Below, piece by piece: positions 41,612-49,595 of a stretch of 64,000 nt of DNA. The notes below the pieces were generated by a model. It was not told the origin of the DNA. It saw only the letters and a list, made by a program, of their open reading frames with translations, and ran no database searches. How positions within the stretch are numbered: the first letter of the stretch is position 1; the number at the start of each line of letters is the position of its first letter. This DNA is from DATADD01 sp046262355 (GTDB lineage: Bacteria; Actinomycetota; CADDZG01; WHSQ01). The DNA lies in contig JBHEMX010000089.1 of assembly GCA_046262355.1 (NCBI GenBank), positions 3,068 to 67,067 of the forward strand, given 5' to 3'. The position numbers were made by a program, and so were the translations under genes.

Positions 41612-42859
41612 CTACATGGCATCACTCGGCGGGTCCCTCTTTCGGCGCGCCGCCCCAAGGGCGACGGCGAGGCCGAGCGCGACGATCGCGGCGACCGCCG
41701 CTCCGACGAGAGCGAGGTTCGTCCCGGACGACTTCTGGGAAGGCGCGTCGTCCGCGGGTGGGCGCGCCTGCGGTTCCGGCGTCGGGGTCGCCTGAGGCGC
41801 GTCCCGGTCGCGCCGGGCGCGCGCCAGGGGCAGGAGCGCGACGGCGCCGGGGGTCGAGTAATAGAGGCCATCCGGTCCCCACGCGAGCGCGATCACGGGT
41901 TCGTCGGAGCGCAGGTAGATCTCGTCCGACGTCGCCGACGAGCGCGCCTCGTCGAGGGTCACCCTGTGGATAGCCTGCTCGCCGTAGGTGGCGAAGAAGA
42001 GGTCGCCCGCCACCGAGCCACGCGCGTTGACCGGGTCGGCGAACGCGATCCCGGTCGGCACGACGATGTCCGGATAGGCGAGCAGGGGGTCCTGGTAGGA
42101 ACCCCGGAGCCCGTCGGCGGCGCCGGCCTCGGCCGGCCCCGACACCACGGGCCAGCCGTAGTTGCCGCCGGGAACGATCCTGTTGACCTCATCGAATGAC
42201 GAAGGACCGTTCTCGGTGACGAAGGGCGCCCCGGATACGGGGTCGACCGCAAGGCCGTAGGGGTTGCGCAGGCCGATGGCCAGGGCGTCCGAACCTTCGA
42301 AGGGATCGCCCTCGACGGCCCCGCCGTCGTCCGTGAAACGGTAGACCTTGCCCCCGAGGACGTGGGGATCTTGGGCCCTGTCGTCGTCGTGCTGCTCCCC
42401 GTTGGACACGAGCAACATCCCGTCCTGGTCGAAGGCTACCCCGCCGCCGTTGTGGTACACGGACGCGGGCAGGCCGTCGATTATCGTCTCCACGTCGCCG
42501 CCGCCCGTGGGGACGCGCAACACCCGGTTCGAGGCGCCGTCGGGCTCGGTGGCGAAGACGTAAGCGAAGCGATCGTCGGGCGAGACGGCGATCCCGAGCA
42601 AGCCCGTCTCGCCGCTCGTGGTCGTGGGGATCTGGGCGAGCGGCTCCGGGTCGAGCCTGCCGTTGCGCACGATCCGGACCCGTCCGGCGCGCTCGTTGAC
42701 GAACATCCGGCCGCGTGAGTCGAACGCGATCCCCGCGGGGAACTCGAGCCCGTCCACCACGATCCGCGGCCCCGGCGCCCCCTCTTGCGCGCCCACCGCG
42801 GCGGGAGCCGTGAGGAGCAGGATCGAGACCGCCGGCGCGAGAAGCGCGCGACGCGTCAA
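41612..42859 (-). CDS. surface beta-propeller PQQ-type sugar dehydrogenase-like protein
   Basis: A ~415-residue protein starting at a TTG that overlaps the DUF3105 stop (TTGA). The signal peptide RRALLAPAVSILLLTAPAAV is followed by the glucose/sorbosone dehydrogenase propeller: LEFPAGIAFDSRGRMFVNER, TGLLGIAVSPDDRFAYVF, VYHNGGGVAFDQDGMLLVSN, GLRNPYGLAVDPVSGAPFVT and GGNYGWPVVSGP. A Pro/Thr linker and a C-terminal helix LALVGAAVAAIVALGLAVAL plus RRKR anchor it in the membrane. The H-N-G-G-G and N-Y-G-W motifs match PQQ-dependent soluble aldose dehydrogenases. Actual PQQ use is inferred. Confidence 0.82.
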   Translation of the reverse strand: MTRRALLAPAVSILLLTAPAAVGAQEGAPGPRIVVDGLEFPAGIAFDSRGRMFVNERAGRVRIVRNGRLDPEPLAQIPTTTSGETGLLGIAVSPDDRFAYVFATEPDGASNRVLRVPTGGGDVETIIDGLPASVYHNGGGVAFDQDGMLLVSNGEQHDDDRAQDPHVLGGKVYRFTDDGGAVEGDPFEGSDALAIGLRNPYGLAVDPVSGAPFVTENGPSSFDEVNRIVPGGNYGWPVVSGPAEAGAADGLRGSYQDPLLAYPDIVVPTGIAFADPVNARGSVAGDLFFATYGEQAIHRVTLDEARSSATSDEIYLRSDEPVIALAWGPDGLYYSTPGAVALLPLARARRDRDAPQATPTPEPQARPPADDAPSQKSSGTNLALVGAAVAAIVALGLAVALGAARRKRDPPSDAM

Positions 42860-43545
42860 TCCTGGTCGCCGGCGCCGAAGGGTTCGTCCACGGTGTTCTC
42901 GCAGGTGACGTCCTCGGGGCCGTTGCCTCGGAACGCCGCGATGTAGCGGTCGATCGCATCGACGTCCAAAGTGTTGAGCTCCATGAGCTCGCCCCACGAC
43001 GTCACCGCGAAGTTCGACTCCATGCCGGGATGGGGAGCCGAGAAGACTCCGGAGTCGAACCCCCGCGCGATGTCCTCGATGCGCGCGATGTCCTCTGGAT
43101 CGGCGTCGGGGAGGTACTGGATCCCGACCGCCCCGTGCTCGAGCGAATGCACCTGCCTCTCGTTGGGGATCGGCTCGCCGTGAACCCCGCACGGCGCGGA
43201 GTTGGGATCGTGCGGACCGTGCACGGGCGGAGTCGAGTCGTAGTCGACCGTCCCGGAGACGTGATCGCCGCTTCCGGACTCCCCGAGCTTCTGGATCGGG
43301 TGACCTCCGATCTGGTCGGGCGTCGACTCCGGACGCGTCAGGAAGAGGAACAACGCCACGAGGGCGCCGCCGATCATCACCATGCCCCCCATACGCACCA
43401 GCCGGGCTCGACGTTCCGCCCTGAGGCGGGCTGCAAGCGCCTGTTCGCGCGCGAGCCGGCGCGCGTCGAGACGCTGCAGCCGGCGCTCCTGCGCCTCTGC
43501 TCCCGAAGACGTCCGCCGGGTGCTCTTCGCTTTCTTCTTCGCCAC
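42856..43545 (-). CDS. DUF3105 membrane-anchored protein
   Basis: A ~229-residue protein. A basic, coiled-coil-like N-terminus (AQERRLQRLDARRLAREQAL) precedes one transmembrane helix (VMIGGALVALFLFL). The extracellular DUF3105 domain has YDSTPPVHGPHDPNSAPCGV, HSLEHGAVGIQYLPDADP and HPGMESNFAVTSWGELMEL, including the family's H-x-x-x-H-G motif. GTG 43545 is chosen as start because an upstream one would overlap the divergent gene. Translation is coupled with the downstream propeller protein, suggesting they form a surface complex. The function of DUF3105 is unknown. Confidence 0.78.
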   Translation of the reverse strand: MAKKKAKSTRRTSSGAEAQERRLQRLDARRLAREQALAARLRAERRARLVRMGGMVMIGGALVALFLFLTRPESTPDQIGGHPIQKLGESGSGDHVSGTVDYDSTPPVHGPHDPNSAPCGVHGEPIPNERQVHSLEHGAVGIQYLPDADPEDIARIEDIARGFDSGVFSAPHPGMESNFAVTSWGELMELNTLDVDAIDRYIAAFRGNGPEDVTCENTVDEPFGAGDQD

Positions 43546-43572
43546 GGCTTCGGAGGCTACCCCCCGTACGGC

Positions 43573-43578
43573 TATCTT
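43573..43578 (+). promoter_or_regulatory. leaderless-type -10 element
   Basis: TATCTT lies eight bases before ATG 43587, in the short divergent spacer with the DUF3105 gene. Confidence 0.35.
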
Positions 43579-43586
43579 CACTGCCG

Positions 43587-43937
43587 ATGTCCGGGGAGGC
43601 ATGGCACGGGATCCTGACGGCGGCGCTCGTCGCCAACGCGGCGCTCGGCCTCGGATACCGCATCTTCAGGTTGGCGGGCGGCGGTCCCGTGGCCGACGTC
43701 GTCGGCCAGGCGATCCTTGCTGCGCTGCTCCTCGGGCTCGCGCTTGCGGGCGCCGCCGGAGCGGGTTGGAGTCGCGCCCTGGCGCTCGGCTATGGCCTCT
43801 TGTTCGGGATCGTGGTGATGCCGCTGTGGGTGCTCGCGGTGTTGATCCCGATGCGCCCACGCGCCGTCGACGTCGGCTTCACCGCGCTCTACTGGGCTCT
43901 GCTGGCGGTCATCGTGGTCGCCGTGGTGGCCGCCTGA
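43587..43937 (+). CDS. hypothetical four-helix membrane protein
   Basis: A 116-residue, very hydrophobic protein with about four helices: WHGILTAALVANAALGLGYR, AILAALLLGLALAGAAGAGW, LALGYGLLFGIVVMPLWVLA and ALYWALLAVIVVAVVAA. No family motif is recognised. It is transcribed away from the DUF3105 gene and converges on the BldD-like gene, ending three bases before that gene's stop. Confidence 0.6.
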   Translation: MSGEAWHGILTAALVANAALGLGYRIFRLAGGGPVADVVGQAILAALLLGLALAGAAGAGWSRALALGYGLLFGIVVMPLWVLAVLIPMRPRAVDVGFTALYWALLAVIVVAVVAA

Positions 43938-43940
43938 CGC

Positions 43941-44420
43941 TCAGGTGGGCGCCAGCAGGCCCCACTCGACGAGCCTGTGCCCGAGCTCGTCGGTGGTGAG
44001 CTCGTACATCAGCGCAAGCGCCATGATGTCGTTCTCCCGGATCGTCAGCACGCGTCCGTTGAAGTCCCCGCGCTGAAGTTGGATCGCGGAGGCGAACCGG
44101 GCGAGCGGGTCTCGATCGGGTTGAGGGACACGCTCGAGCCCTTCGAGGTCCAGAACGACGCGGCGGCGAGGCTCGACGCGCGGAGTGGCGGGGGCGCCGT
44201 CGTCGGGCAGGATCTCGCCCGGCGGCACGCCGTAGAAGTCGGCGAGCTCGGCGAGCCGAACCACCGTGACGTTGCGGTCGCCGCGCTCGTAGGCGCCGAC
44301 GACCGCCGCCTTCCACCTGCCGGCCGAGCCATCCTGCACGTCCTGAAGCGACATACCCTTCTGCATCCGGATGTCTCGAAGCCGCTCGCCCAGCGCCTTG
44401 GTGTAGTCGCGCGTCGCCAT
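43941..44420 (-). CDS. bldD: BldD-like transcriptional regulator with c-di-GMP-type signature
   Basis: A 159-residue protein aligned by eye with Streptomyces BldD. The HTH region is YTKALGERLRDIRMQKGMSL and AGRWKAAVVGAYERGDRNVT, followed by LAELADFYGVPPGEILPDDG. The C-terminal domain has LARFASAIQLQRGDFNGRVL then TIRENDIMALALMYELTTDE. BldD binds c-di-GMP with an R-G-D-X8-R-Q-D-D motif. Here it reads R-G-D-X8-R-E-N-D, keeping the Arg, the RGD and the last Asp. The ATG at 44420 follows GGGGGAGAG. BldD represses developmental genes in sporulating relatives; the role here is inferred to be global regulation. Confidence 0.85.
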   Translation of the reverse strand: MATRDYTKALGERLRDIRMQKGMSLQDVQDGSAGRWKAAVVGAYERGDRNVTVVRLAELADFYGVPPGEILPDDGAPATPRVEPRRRVVLDLEGLERVPQPDRDPLARFASAIQLQRGDFNGRVLTIRENDIMALALMYELTTDELGHRLVEWGLLAPT

Positions 44421-44569
44421 CGCTCTCCCCCGCCCTCCGTAACTCCTTGCGCCGTCCCAGTCACGCTGCGCATTCGTCATAGGCTACAGGTCCGTCCGCC
44501 GTAGAATCAAAGCGACGATCCCCGGCACGAGAGTTCGACCGTTTGAGGCGAGAGGACGGGACGCCCGAC

Positions 44570-45418
44570 GTGAGACCCATCTGGAAAGGCGCCATCACCT
44601 TCGGTCTGATCAGCATCCCGGTCAGGCTCTACTCGGCGGTGGAGAGCAAGTCCCTGAAGTTCCATCTCCTCCACGAGAAGGACGGGGGACGCGTCCGCAA
44701 CAAGCGCGTCTGCTCCAAGTGCGGCGAAGAGGTCTCGTGGGACGAGCTGGTCAAGGGCTACGAGTACTCCAAGGATCACTACGTCACGTTCGACGAGGAG
44801 GAGCTGCAGGCGCTCGACGTCGACTCGATCAAGGCTATCGACGTCGTCACCTTCGTGCCGCTCACCGACATCGATCCCATCTACTACGACAAGACCTACT
44901 ACGTGGCCCCCGAAGCCTCCGGGCTCAAGGCCTACAGGCTGCTCGCCGACGCCCTCGAGGCTGAAGGGCAGGTCGGGGTGGCGAAGGTGGCGCTGCGCGA
45001 CAAGGAGCACCTCGCCACCGTGCGCCTCAAGGAGGACGTCTTCGTGCTCGAGACGATGCACTGGCCGGACGAGATCCGCGCGCCGGACTTCGAGGAGCTC
45101 GGCAAGAAGATCGAGGTGCGCGATCCCGAGGTCAAGATGGCGCGCCAGCTGATCCAGCAGCTGGCCGGCGAGTTCCGTCCCGACGAGTTCCACGACGACT
45201 ACCGCCGGCGGCTCCAGGAGCTGGCCGAGCGCAAGATCGAAGGTCGCGAGGTCACCGTCGCCGCCGAGGCCGAAGAGGAAGCTGCGCCCGTCGTCGACCT
45301 CATGGAGGCGCTCAAGGCCTCGGTGGCCGCGGCCAAGAAGCGCAAGAGCGAGAGCGCCTCATCCTCCGAGGGCGGCACCAAGGAGACCAAGAGCCACCGT
45401 CAAGCCTCGGTTTCCTGA
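44570..45418 (+). CDS. ku: non-homologous end-joining protein Ku
   Basis: A 282-residue bacterial Ku. GTG 44570 gives MRPIWKGAITFGLISIPVRL, the normal family start; an upstream TTG would add nine residues. Next come ESKSLKFHLLHEKDGGRVRN, KRVCSKCGEEVSWDELVKGY and VDVVTFVPLTDIDPIYYDKTY-like IDPIYYDKTYYVAPEASGLK, then RDKEHLATVRLKEDVFVLE and the core end. The C-terminal tail (~250-282) is Lys/Ser-rich and may bind DNA. No ligase D gene is in the window. It precedes the anti-sigma gene by 35 bases. Confidence 0.93.
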   Translation: MRPIWKGAITFGLISIPVRLYSAVESKSLKFHLLHEKDGGRVRNKRVCSKCGEEVSWDELVKGYEYSKDHYVTFDEEELQALDVDSIKAIDVVTFVPLTDIDPIYYDKTYYVAPEASGLKAYRLLADALEAEGQVGVAKVALRDKEHLATVRLKEDVFVLETMHWPDEIRAPDFEELGKKIEVRDPEVKMARQLIQQLAGEFRPDEFHDDYRRRLQELAERKIEGREVTVAAEAEEEAAPVVDLMEALKASVAAAKKRKSESASSSEGGTKETKSHRQASVS

Positions 45419-45439
45419 ACCCGCACCCGTCCACCTCCC

Positions 45440-45456
45440 AGGAGGGCAGCGAGCTG
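45440..45456 (+). promoter_or_regulatory. strong ribosome-binding site deciding a CTG start
   Basis: AGGAGG (45440-45445) is followed by an eight-base spacer and CTG (45454-45456), the first codon of an in-frame anti-sigma protein. No ATG, GTG or TTG lies nearby in this frame between the site and the start of similarity, so CTG is the likely initiator. Confidence 0.5.
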
Positions 45457-45819
45457 GAAACCGTCTCGATCACGATCCCGGCATCTCCCGAGTACCTCAA
45501 GGTCGTTCGTCTCGTCGTCGCCGGCGTCGGGGCGCGCCTCGGTTTCACGCTCGACGAGATCGAGGACCTAAAGATCGCGGTCGACGAGCTGGCCGCGTAC
45601 CTGACCGGTCCACGGGGCCGCGACGGGACGCTGCAGATCCGCTTCACGATCGGTGAGGACCGCATCGAGATAGACGGTGTGGGGCGCTTCGCGCCGGACG
45701 ACAAGATGCGCACCGAGCTGACGGACCTCTCGCGCATGATCCTCGAGACGGTGGTGGATGAGGCGGGGTTGCAGCGCGCGGACGGGACGCCGGCGTTCAA
45801 CCTCGTCAAGAGGAAGTAG
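45454..45819 (+). CDS. RsbW-type anti-sigma factor (GHKL-like kinase)
   Basis: A 121-residue protein reading ETVSITIPASPEYLKVVRLV, then GFTLDEIEDLKIAVDELAA, then IRFTIGEDRIEIDGVGRFA, and ending PAFNLVKRK. LKIAVDELAAYL corresponds to the N-box helix (E/D-D-x-x-x-A-V-x-E-x-x-x-N), though the Asn is replaced. The G-box loops seem short. It is followed after two bases by the SigB/F-type gene, as in RsbW-SigB and UsfX/SigF pairs, so it should bind that sigma factor. The start appears to be CTG. Missing N-box Asn and glycine-rich lid suggest it may not phosphorylate an antagonist. Confidence 0.75.
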   Translation: METVSITIPASPEYLKVVRLVVAGVGARLGFTLDEIEDLKIAVDELAAYLTGPRGRDGTLQIRFTIGEDRIEIDGVGRFAPDDKMRTELTDLSRMILETVVDEAGLQRADGTPAFNLVKRK

Positions 45820-45821
45820 CC

Positions 45822-46592
45822 GTGAATGAGCGCACGATGCTGGACAAAGACGAGGTGCGGCGCATCTTCCTCGCCTATCGAGACGCCGACGACGAAGCGG
45901 AGCGAGCACAGCACCGCGCCAGACTGGTGGACCAGTACATAGGTTTAGTCGAGTTCCTCGCGCGCCGATTCCGTAACAGAGGAGAGCCTCTGGAGGATCT
46001 GGTGCAGGTGGGCACGATCGGACTGCTGAAGGCGATAGACCGCTTCGATCTCGCACGCGAGGTCGAGTTCTCCACCTATGCCACCCCTACCGTCGTCGGG
46101 GAGCTCAAGCGGCACTTCCGCGACAAGGGCTGGGCGGTACGGGTGCCGCGCCGGCTCCAAGAGCTGCATCTCGAGCTGACCAAGGTCGTGAACCGCCTCG
46201 GTCAAGAGCTCGGCCGCTCTCCCACGGTGACCGAGATAGCCGGGGCCGCGAACATCAGCGAGGACACGGTTCTGGAGGGCCTTGAGATCGCCCAGGCCTA
46301 TAACTTCACCTCGCTCGACGCGCCGATAGACGGCGACGACGCCGGCTCAACATCGTTCGCGGACCAGCTCGGTATGGAGGACGAGCATCTCGAGAACCTC
46401 GAGTACCGCGCCTCGCTGGCGCCGGAGATGGCCAAGCTCCACGAGAGAGAGCGCCGCATCCTGTACCTCAGGTTCTTCAAGGGCATGACGCAATCCGAGA
46501 TCGCCGACCGCCTCGGCATCTCCCAGATGCATGTCTCGAGACTGCTCAATCGAACGCTCGTGCGCCTGCGGGAGGCGCTCGACGAAAGATGA
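45822..46592 (+). CDS. SigB/SigF-family stress sigma factor
   Basis: A 256-residue sigma-70 family protein. Region 2: YIGLVEFLARRFRNRGEPLE, DLVQVGTIGLLKAIDRFDLA and FSTYATPTVVGELKRHFRDK. Region 3: LGRSPTVTEIAGAANISEDT. Region 4: HERERRILYLRFFKGMTQSE then IADRLGISQMHVSRLLNRTL. The order and the V-G-E-L-K-R-H-F-R motif are those of the SigB/F/G group. The start is GTG two bases after the anti-sigma stop. Its TGA overlaps the start of the following PBP gene. It likely governs stress or envelope genes, including possibly that PBP. Confidence 0.9.
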   Translation: MNERTMLDKDEVRRIFLAYRDADDEAERAQHRARLVDQYIGLVEFLARRFRNRGEPLEDLVQVGTIGLLKAIDRFDLAREVEFSTYATPTVVGELKRHFRDKGWAVRVPRRLQELHLELTKVVNRLGQELGRSPTVTEIAGAANISEDTVLEGLEIAQAYNFTSLDAPIDGDDAGSTSFADQLGMEDEHLENLEYRASLAPEMAKLHERERRILYLRFFKGMTQSEIADRLGISQMHVSRLLNRTLVRLREALDER

Positions 46593-46738
46593 GCGATCCG
46601 CTCGAGGATCGCGGCGGGAGCTCGGGAGAGGCCGCCGGGCCTGCGGGGGGCGCTCGGCGACAGGCGAGCGATCCGCTCGAGGATCGCGGCGGGAGCTCGG
46701 GGGAGGCCGCCGGGCCTGCGGGGGGCGCTCGACGAAAG
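46589..46738. repeat. two tandem 75-bp units in the N-terminus of the PBP gene
   Basis: Units 46589-46663 and 46664-46738 differ at few bases and encode SDPLEDRGGSSGEAAGPAGG-type 25-residue repeats. GCGCTCGACGAAAGATGA occurs both at the end of the sigma gene (46575-46592) and at the end of the second unit (46725-46742). The pattern is an in-frame tandem duplication of the sigma/PBP junction. Confidence 0.8.
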
Positions 46739-48826
46739 ATGAAGGGGCGTCGCGTGGCGGCGAGCGTCGCTGCCGCGGTGCTGTTCGGCGCGGCCTGCTC
46801 GCTTCCTCCTGTGGACCTCGAGGAGCAACGCCCTCTTCCCCTGCGCTCGACGATCGTGGCCGCGGATGGATCGATCCTTGCGCGCCTGTACAAGCAGAAT
46901 CGCGCCTACGTCCCGATCGAGCGCATCCCCACATCCGTCGTCGAGGCGGTGCTGTCGGCCGAGGATGCTCGCTTCTTCGAGCACCCCGGCTTCGACTTCC
47001 GCTCGATAGCGCGCGCCGCGCTGGCGAACCTCGAGGAGGGCCAGGTTGTTCAGGGGGGCAGCACGATCACCCAGCAGTACGTGAAGAACACCTATTTCCG
47101 CCACCCCGCCCGGACCTTCGAGCGCAAGGCGCGCGAGCTGCGTTTCGCGCTGGAGCTCGAACGTCGTCTCACCAAGCGCGACATCCTCGAGCGTTACCTC
47201 AACACCGTGTACTTCGGGGAGGGCGCATACGGCGTGAAGGCGGCGGCGGAGACCTACTTCGACCGCCACCTCGGCCACGTCTCGGTGCCGCAGGCTGCGT
47301 TGCTCGCCGCTCTGATCCGGGCGCCGACCAACTATGACCCCCGCATCCATCCTCGTGCCGCGCTCGTCCGGCGCAACTACGTCCTGCGCCGGATGGGTGA
47401 GCTCGGCGAGCTCGCGCCGGCGCAGGTCGCACGGGCGACGGGCGCGCCTCTACGGGTTGCGGCCCAGCCGCCCGAGCTCGCGACGGACCAGCCCTACTTC
47501 GTCGAGGCGGTGAGGCAGGAGATCCTCGGCGATCCTCGACTCGGGGTCGCGCCCGACGAACGCGATCGCCTGCTACACGAGGGCGGCCTCCGGGTCGAGA
47601 CGACGTTCTCGCCGCGGCTGCAGGCCGCCGCAGAGCGGGCGGTATCGAGCGTGCTCGACCAGCCGGGCGACCCCGAAGCCGCACTGGTCGCGATCCGGCC
47701 CCGGACGGGCGACATCGTCGCGATGGTCGCAGGGCGAGACTTCCGCACCTCCCAGGTGAACCTCGCTCTCGGCGCGGAGGGAGGCGGGTCCGGACGCCAG
47801 CCCGGCTCGGCGTTCAAGCCGATAGTGGCCGCCGCCGCTCTGGAGGCCGGCATCCCGCTCGATCGCAGCTACGGGTCCGAGCCGGCGACGTTCACCTTCG
47901 ACGACGCCGAGCCCTGGTCGGTGCGCAACGCCGAGGGGACCGCATTCGGAGCGATGCCGCTCGACGAGGCGCTCGTCTATTCGGTCAACGGCGTCTACGC
48001 GCGCCTCGGGCTCGAGCTCGGCGCCGGCAGCATCGCCGAGCAGGCCGAGGCGATGGGTGTGCGCTCGGAGCTCGCGCCGGTGCCGTCGATCGCGCTCGGC
48101 TCCGAAGAGGTGAGCGTCGTGGACATGGCCGCGGCCTACGCCACGCTGGCGAACGGCGGCACCGCCGTCGCGCCCAGCACGATCGACCGGATCAAGCTGC
48201 CCGGCGGCGACGAGCTCGAGTACGGGGGGCCGGAGAGCTTGGACGCCGTCTCTCCCGGCACGGCCTACCAGTTGACCGAGGTGCTCGAGCAGGTCATCGA
48301 GCGCGGCACCGGAACCGCCGCGGACATCGATCGCCCCGCCGCCGGAAAGACCGGGACAACGAACGACTACGCCGACGCTTGGTTCGTCGGCTACACGCCG
48401 CAGCTCGTCGCCGCCGTGTGGGTGGGCTATCCGGAGGGAAACATCCCGATGACGTCGGTGCATGGCATCTCGGTGAGCGGCGGGACCTTCCCCGCGGCGA
48501 TATGGCGCAACTTCATGCTTGCTGCGCTCGACGGCGTTCCTGTCGAGCCCTTCAGGACCCCCGCGGGCTACGAGTGGGTCGAGATCGACCCGGTCACGGG
48601 GCTGCGCGCCGCGTCCTGGTGCCCCGGCAACATGCGCTTGGTGCGGAGCGACCTCGTGCCGGAGGCGGTCTGCCCGGCTCCCGAGCGGCCGAGCCCATCG
48701 CCCTCGCCGACGCCTACCCCCACGCCCACGCCGACCACGAAGGACGAGCCGGAGGCGGAGCCGACCCCGGAGTCCTCGCCGACCCGCCCGGCTCCGAGCC
48801 CGAAGCCGTCTGCGACCGAGGGCTGA
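46589..48826 (+). CDS. class A penicillin-binding protein (transglycosylase/transpeptidase)
   Basis: A 745-residue bifunctional PBP. After the 50-residue duplicated N-terminus, one anchor helix (VAASVAAAVLFGAAC) leads to the GT51 domain: VLSAEDARFFEHPGFDFRSI (catalytic Glu), VVQGGSTITQQYVKNTYF and ERYLNTVYFGEGAYGVKAA. The transpeptidase domain has PGSAFKPIVAAAALE (SxxK), VYSVNGVYARL (SxN) and PAAGKTGTTNDYADAW (KTG). The last ~70 residues are a Pro/Thr/Ser-rich tail. ATG 46589 overlaps the sigF stop; ATG 46739, beginning MKGRRVAAS just before the anchor, may be the ancestral start. Confidence 0.9.
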   Translation: MSDPLEDRGGSSGEAAGPAGGARRQASDPLEDRGGSSGEAAGPAGGARRKMKGRRVAASVAAAVLFGAACSLPPVDLEEQRPLPLRSTIVAADGSILARLYKQNRAYVPIERIPTSVVEAVLSAEDARFFEHPGFDFRSIARAALANLEEGQVVQGGSTITQQYVKNTYFRHPARTFERKARELRFALELERRLTKRDILERYLNTVYFGEGAYGVKAAAETYFDRHLGHVSVPQAALLAALIRAPTNYDPRIHPRAALVRRNYVLRRMGELGELAPAQVARATGAPLRVAAQPPELATDQPYFVEAVRQEILGDPRLGVAPDERDRLLHEGGLRVETTFSPRLQAAAERAVSSVLDQPGDPEAALVAIRPRTGDIVAMVAGRDFRTSQVNLALGAEGGGSGRQPGSAFKPIVAAAALEAGIPLDRSYGSEPATFTFDDAEPWSVRNAEGTAFGAMPLDEALVYSVNGVYARLGLELGAGSIAEQAEAMGVRSELAPVPSIALGSEEVSVVDMAAAYATLANGGTAVAPSTIDRIKLPGGDELEYGGPESLDAVSPGTAYQLTEVLEQVIERGTGTAADIDRPAAGKTGTTNDYADAWFVGYTPQLVAAVWVGYPEGNIPMTSVHGISVSGGTFPAAIWRNFMLAALDGVPVEPFRTPAGYEWVEIDPVTGLRAASWCPGNMRLVRSDLVPEAVCPAPERPSPSPSPTPTPTPTPTTKDEPEAEPTPESSPTRPAPSPKPSATEG

Positions 48827-48911
48827 GGAGGATCCCCCGGGCGACCGCGGCCCGGCCCGCGGCCCGGCGCGCCGGTAGGATGGCGCCACCGCCGAGACGA
48901 TCGGGGAGCCG

Positions 48912-49595
48912 GTGCGCATCGCTATCCTGTCGGACATCCACGGCAACCTGCTTGCCTTCGACGCGGTGATGGGCGACCTCGAGAAGCAGTCGCCCGACCA
49001 CATCTGGTGCGGGGGAGATATCGGCTTCCTCGGGCCGCGGGCGTCCGAATGCATCGCGCGCGTCCGGGAGGCCGGCTGGCCGACGGTCAAGGGCAACACC
49101 GACGTATGGATCACCGGTGACCCACAGGCGGTGGAGGACGCCGGCGAACGCCGTTCGCTGGAGGAGATCGCGTCGGCCCACGCGCTCTCCGACGACGACG
49201 CCAGATGGCTGATCGGGCTGCCGCTCGGCCACTCCGGACCGGGCTCGATCCTGCTCGTCCACGCCACTCCTCAGTCGCCGTTCGACGCGCCGCTACCGGA
49301 CGCGCCGCCGTCGGAGTTCGCGCCTTATGAGAATGCGGCCACTCTGGTCGTGTACGCCCACGTGCACCGCGCCTTCGTGCGGCGCCTCGCCGACGGGACG
49401 CTCGTGTGCAACACGGGATCTGTAGGGCTCCCCATGGACGGCGACACCGCGTCGTATCTCTTGATCGATGGGGACGGCCCCGACCTCACTGTGCGCCACA
49501 GGCGTGTGCCCTTCGACCGCAGCGCCGCGATCGAGCAGGCCCGCGCGCTCGGCGGCGCCCTCGGCGAACGCTTCGTCGCCGCGCTCGGGGCCTGA
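48912..49595 (+). CDS. metallophosphoesterase (YfcE/MJ0936-like)
   Basis: A 227-residue calcineurin-like phosphoesterase. RIAILSDIHGNLLAFDAVM gives D-x-H, HIWCGGDIGFLGPRASECI G-D, TVKGNTDVWI G-N-x-D, LLVHATPQ the next His, and VVYAHVHRAFV the G/A-H-x-H. All five metal motifs are present. Starting codon is GTG 48912. It overlaps the DUF2203 gene by one base (TGATG), indicating an operon. The substrate is unknown, commonly a cyclic or mononucleotide phosphoester. Confidence 0.85.
   Translation: MRIAILSDIHGNLLAFDAVMGDLEKQSPDHIWCGGDIGFLGPRASECIARVREAGWPTVKGNTDVWITGDPQAVEDAGERRSLEEIASAHALSDDDARWLIGLPLGHSGPGSILLVHATPQSPFDAPLPDAPPSEFAPYENAATLVVYAHVHRAFVRRLADGTLVCNTGSVGLPMDGDTASYLLIDGDGPDLTVRHRRVPFDRSAAIEQARALGGALGERFVAALGA

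Noticed and set aside
47573..49262. Long minus-strand open frames opposite the PBP and phosphoesterase genes
   Set aside because: GC-rich codon bias on the plus strand opens antisense frames. The peptides are Arg/Gly/His-rich and lack family motifs, while the plus-strand genes are certain.
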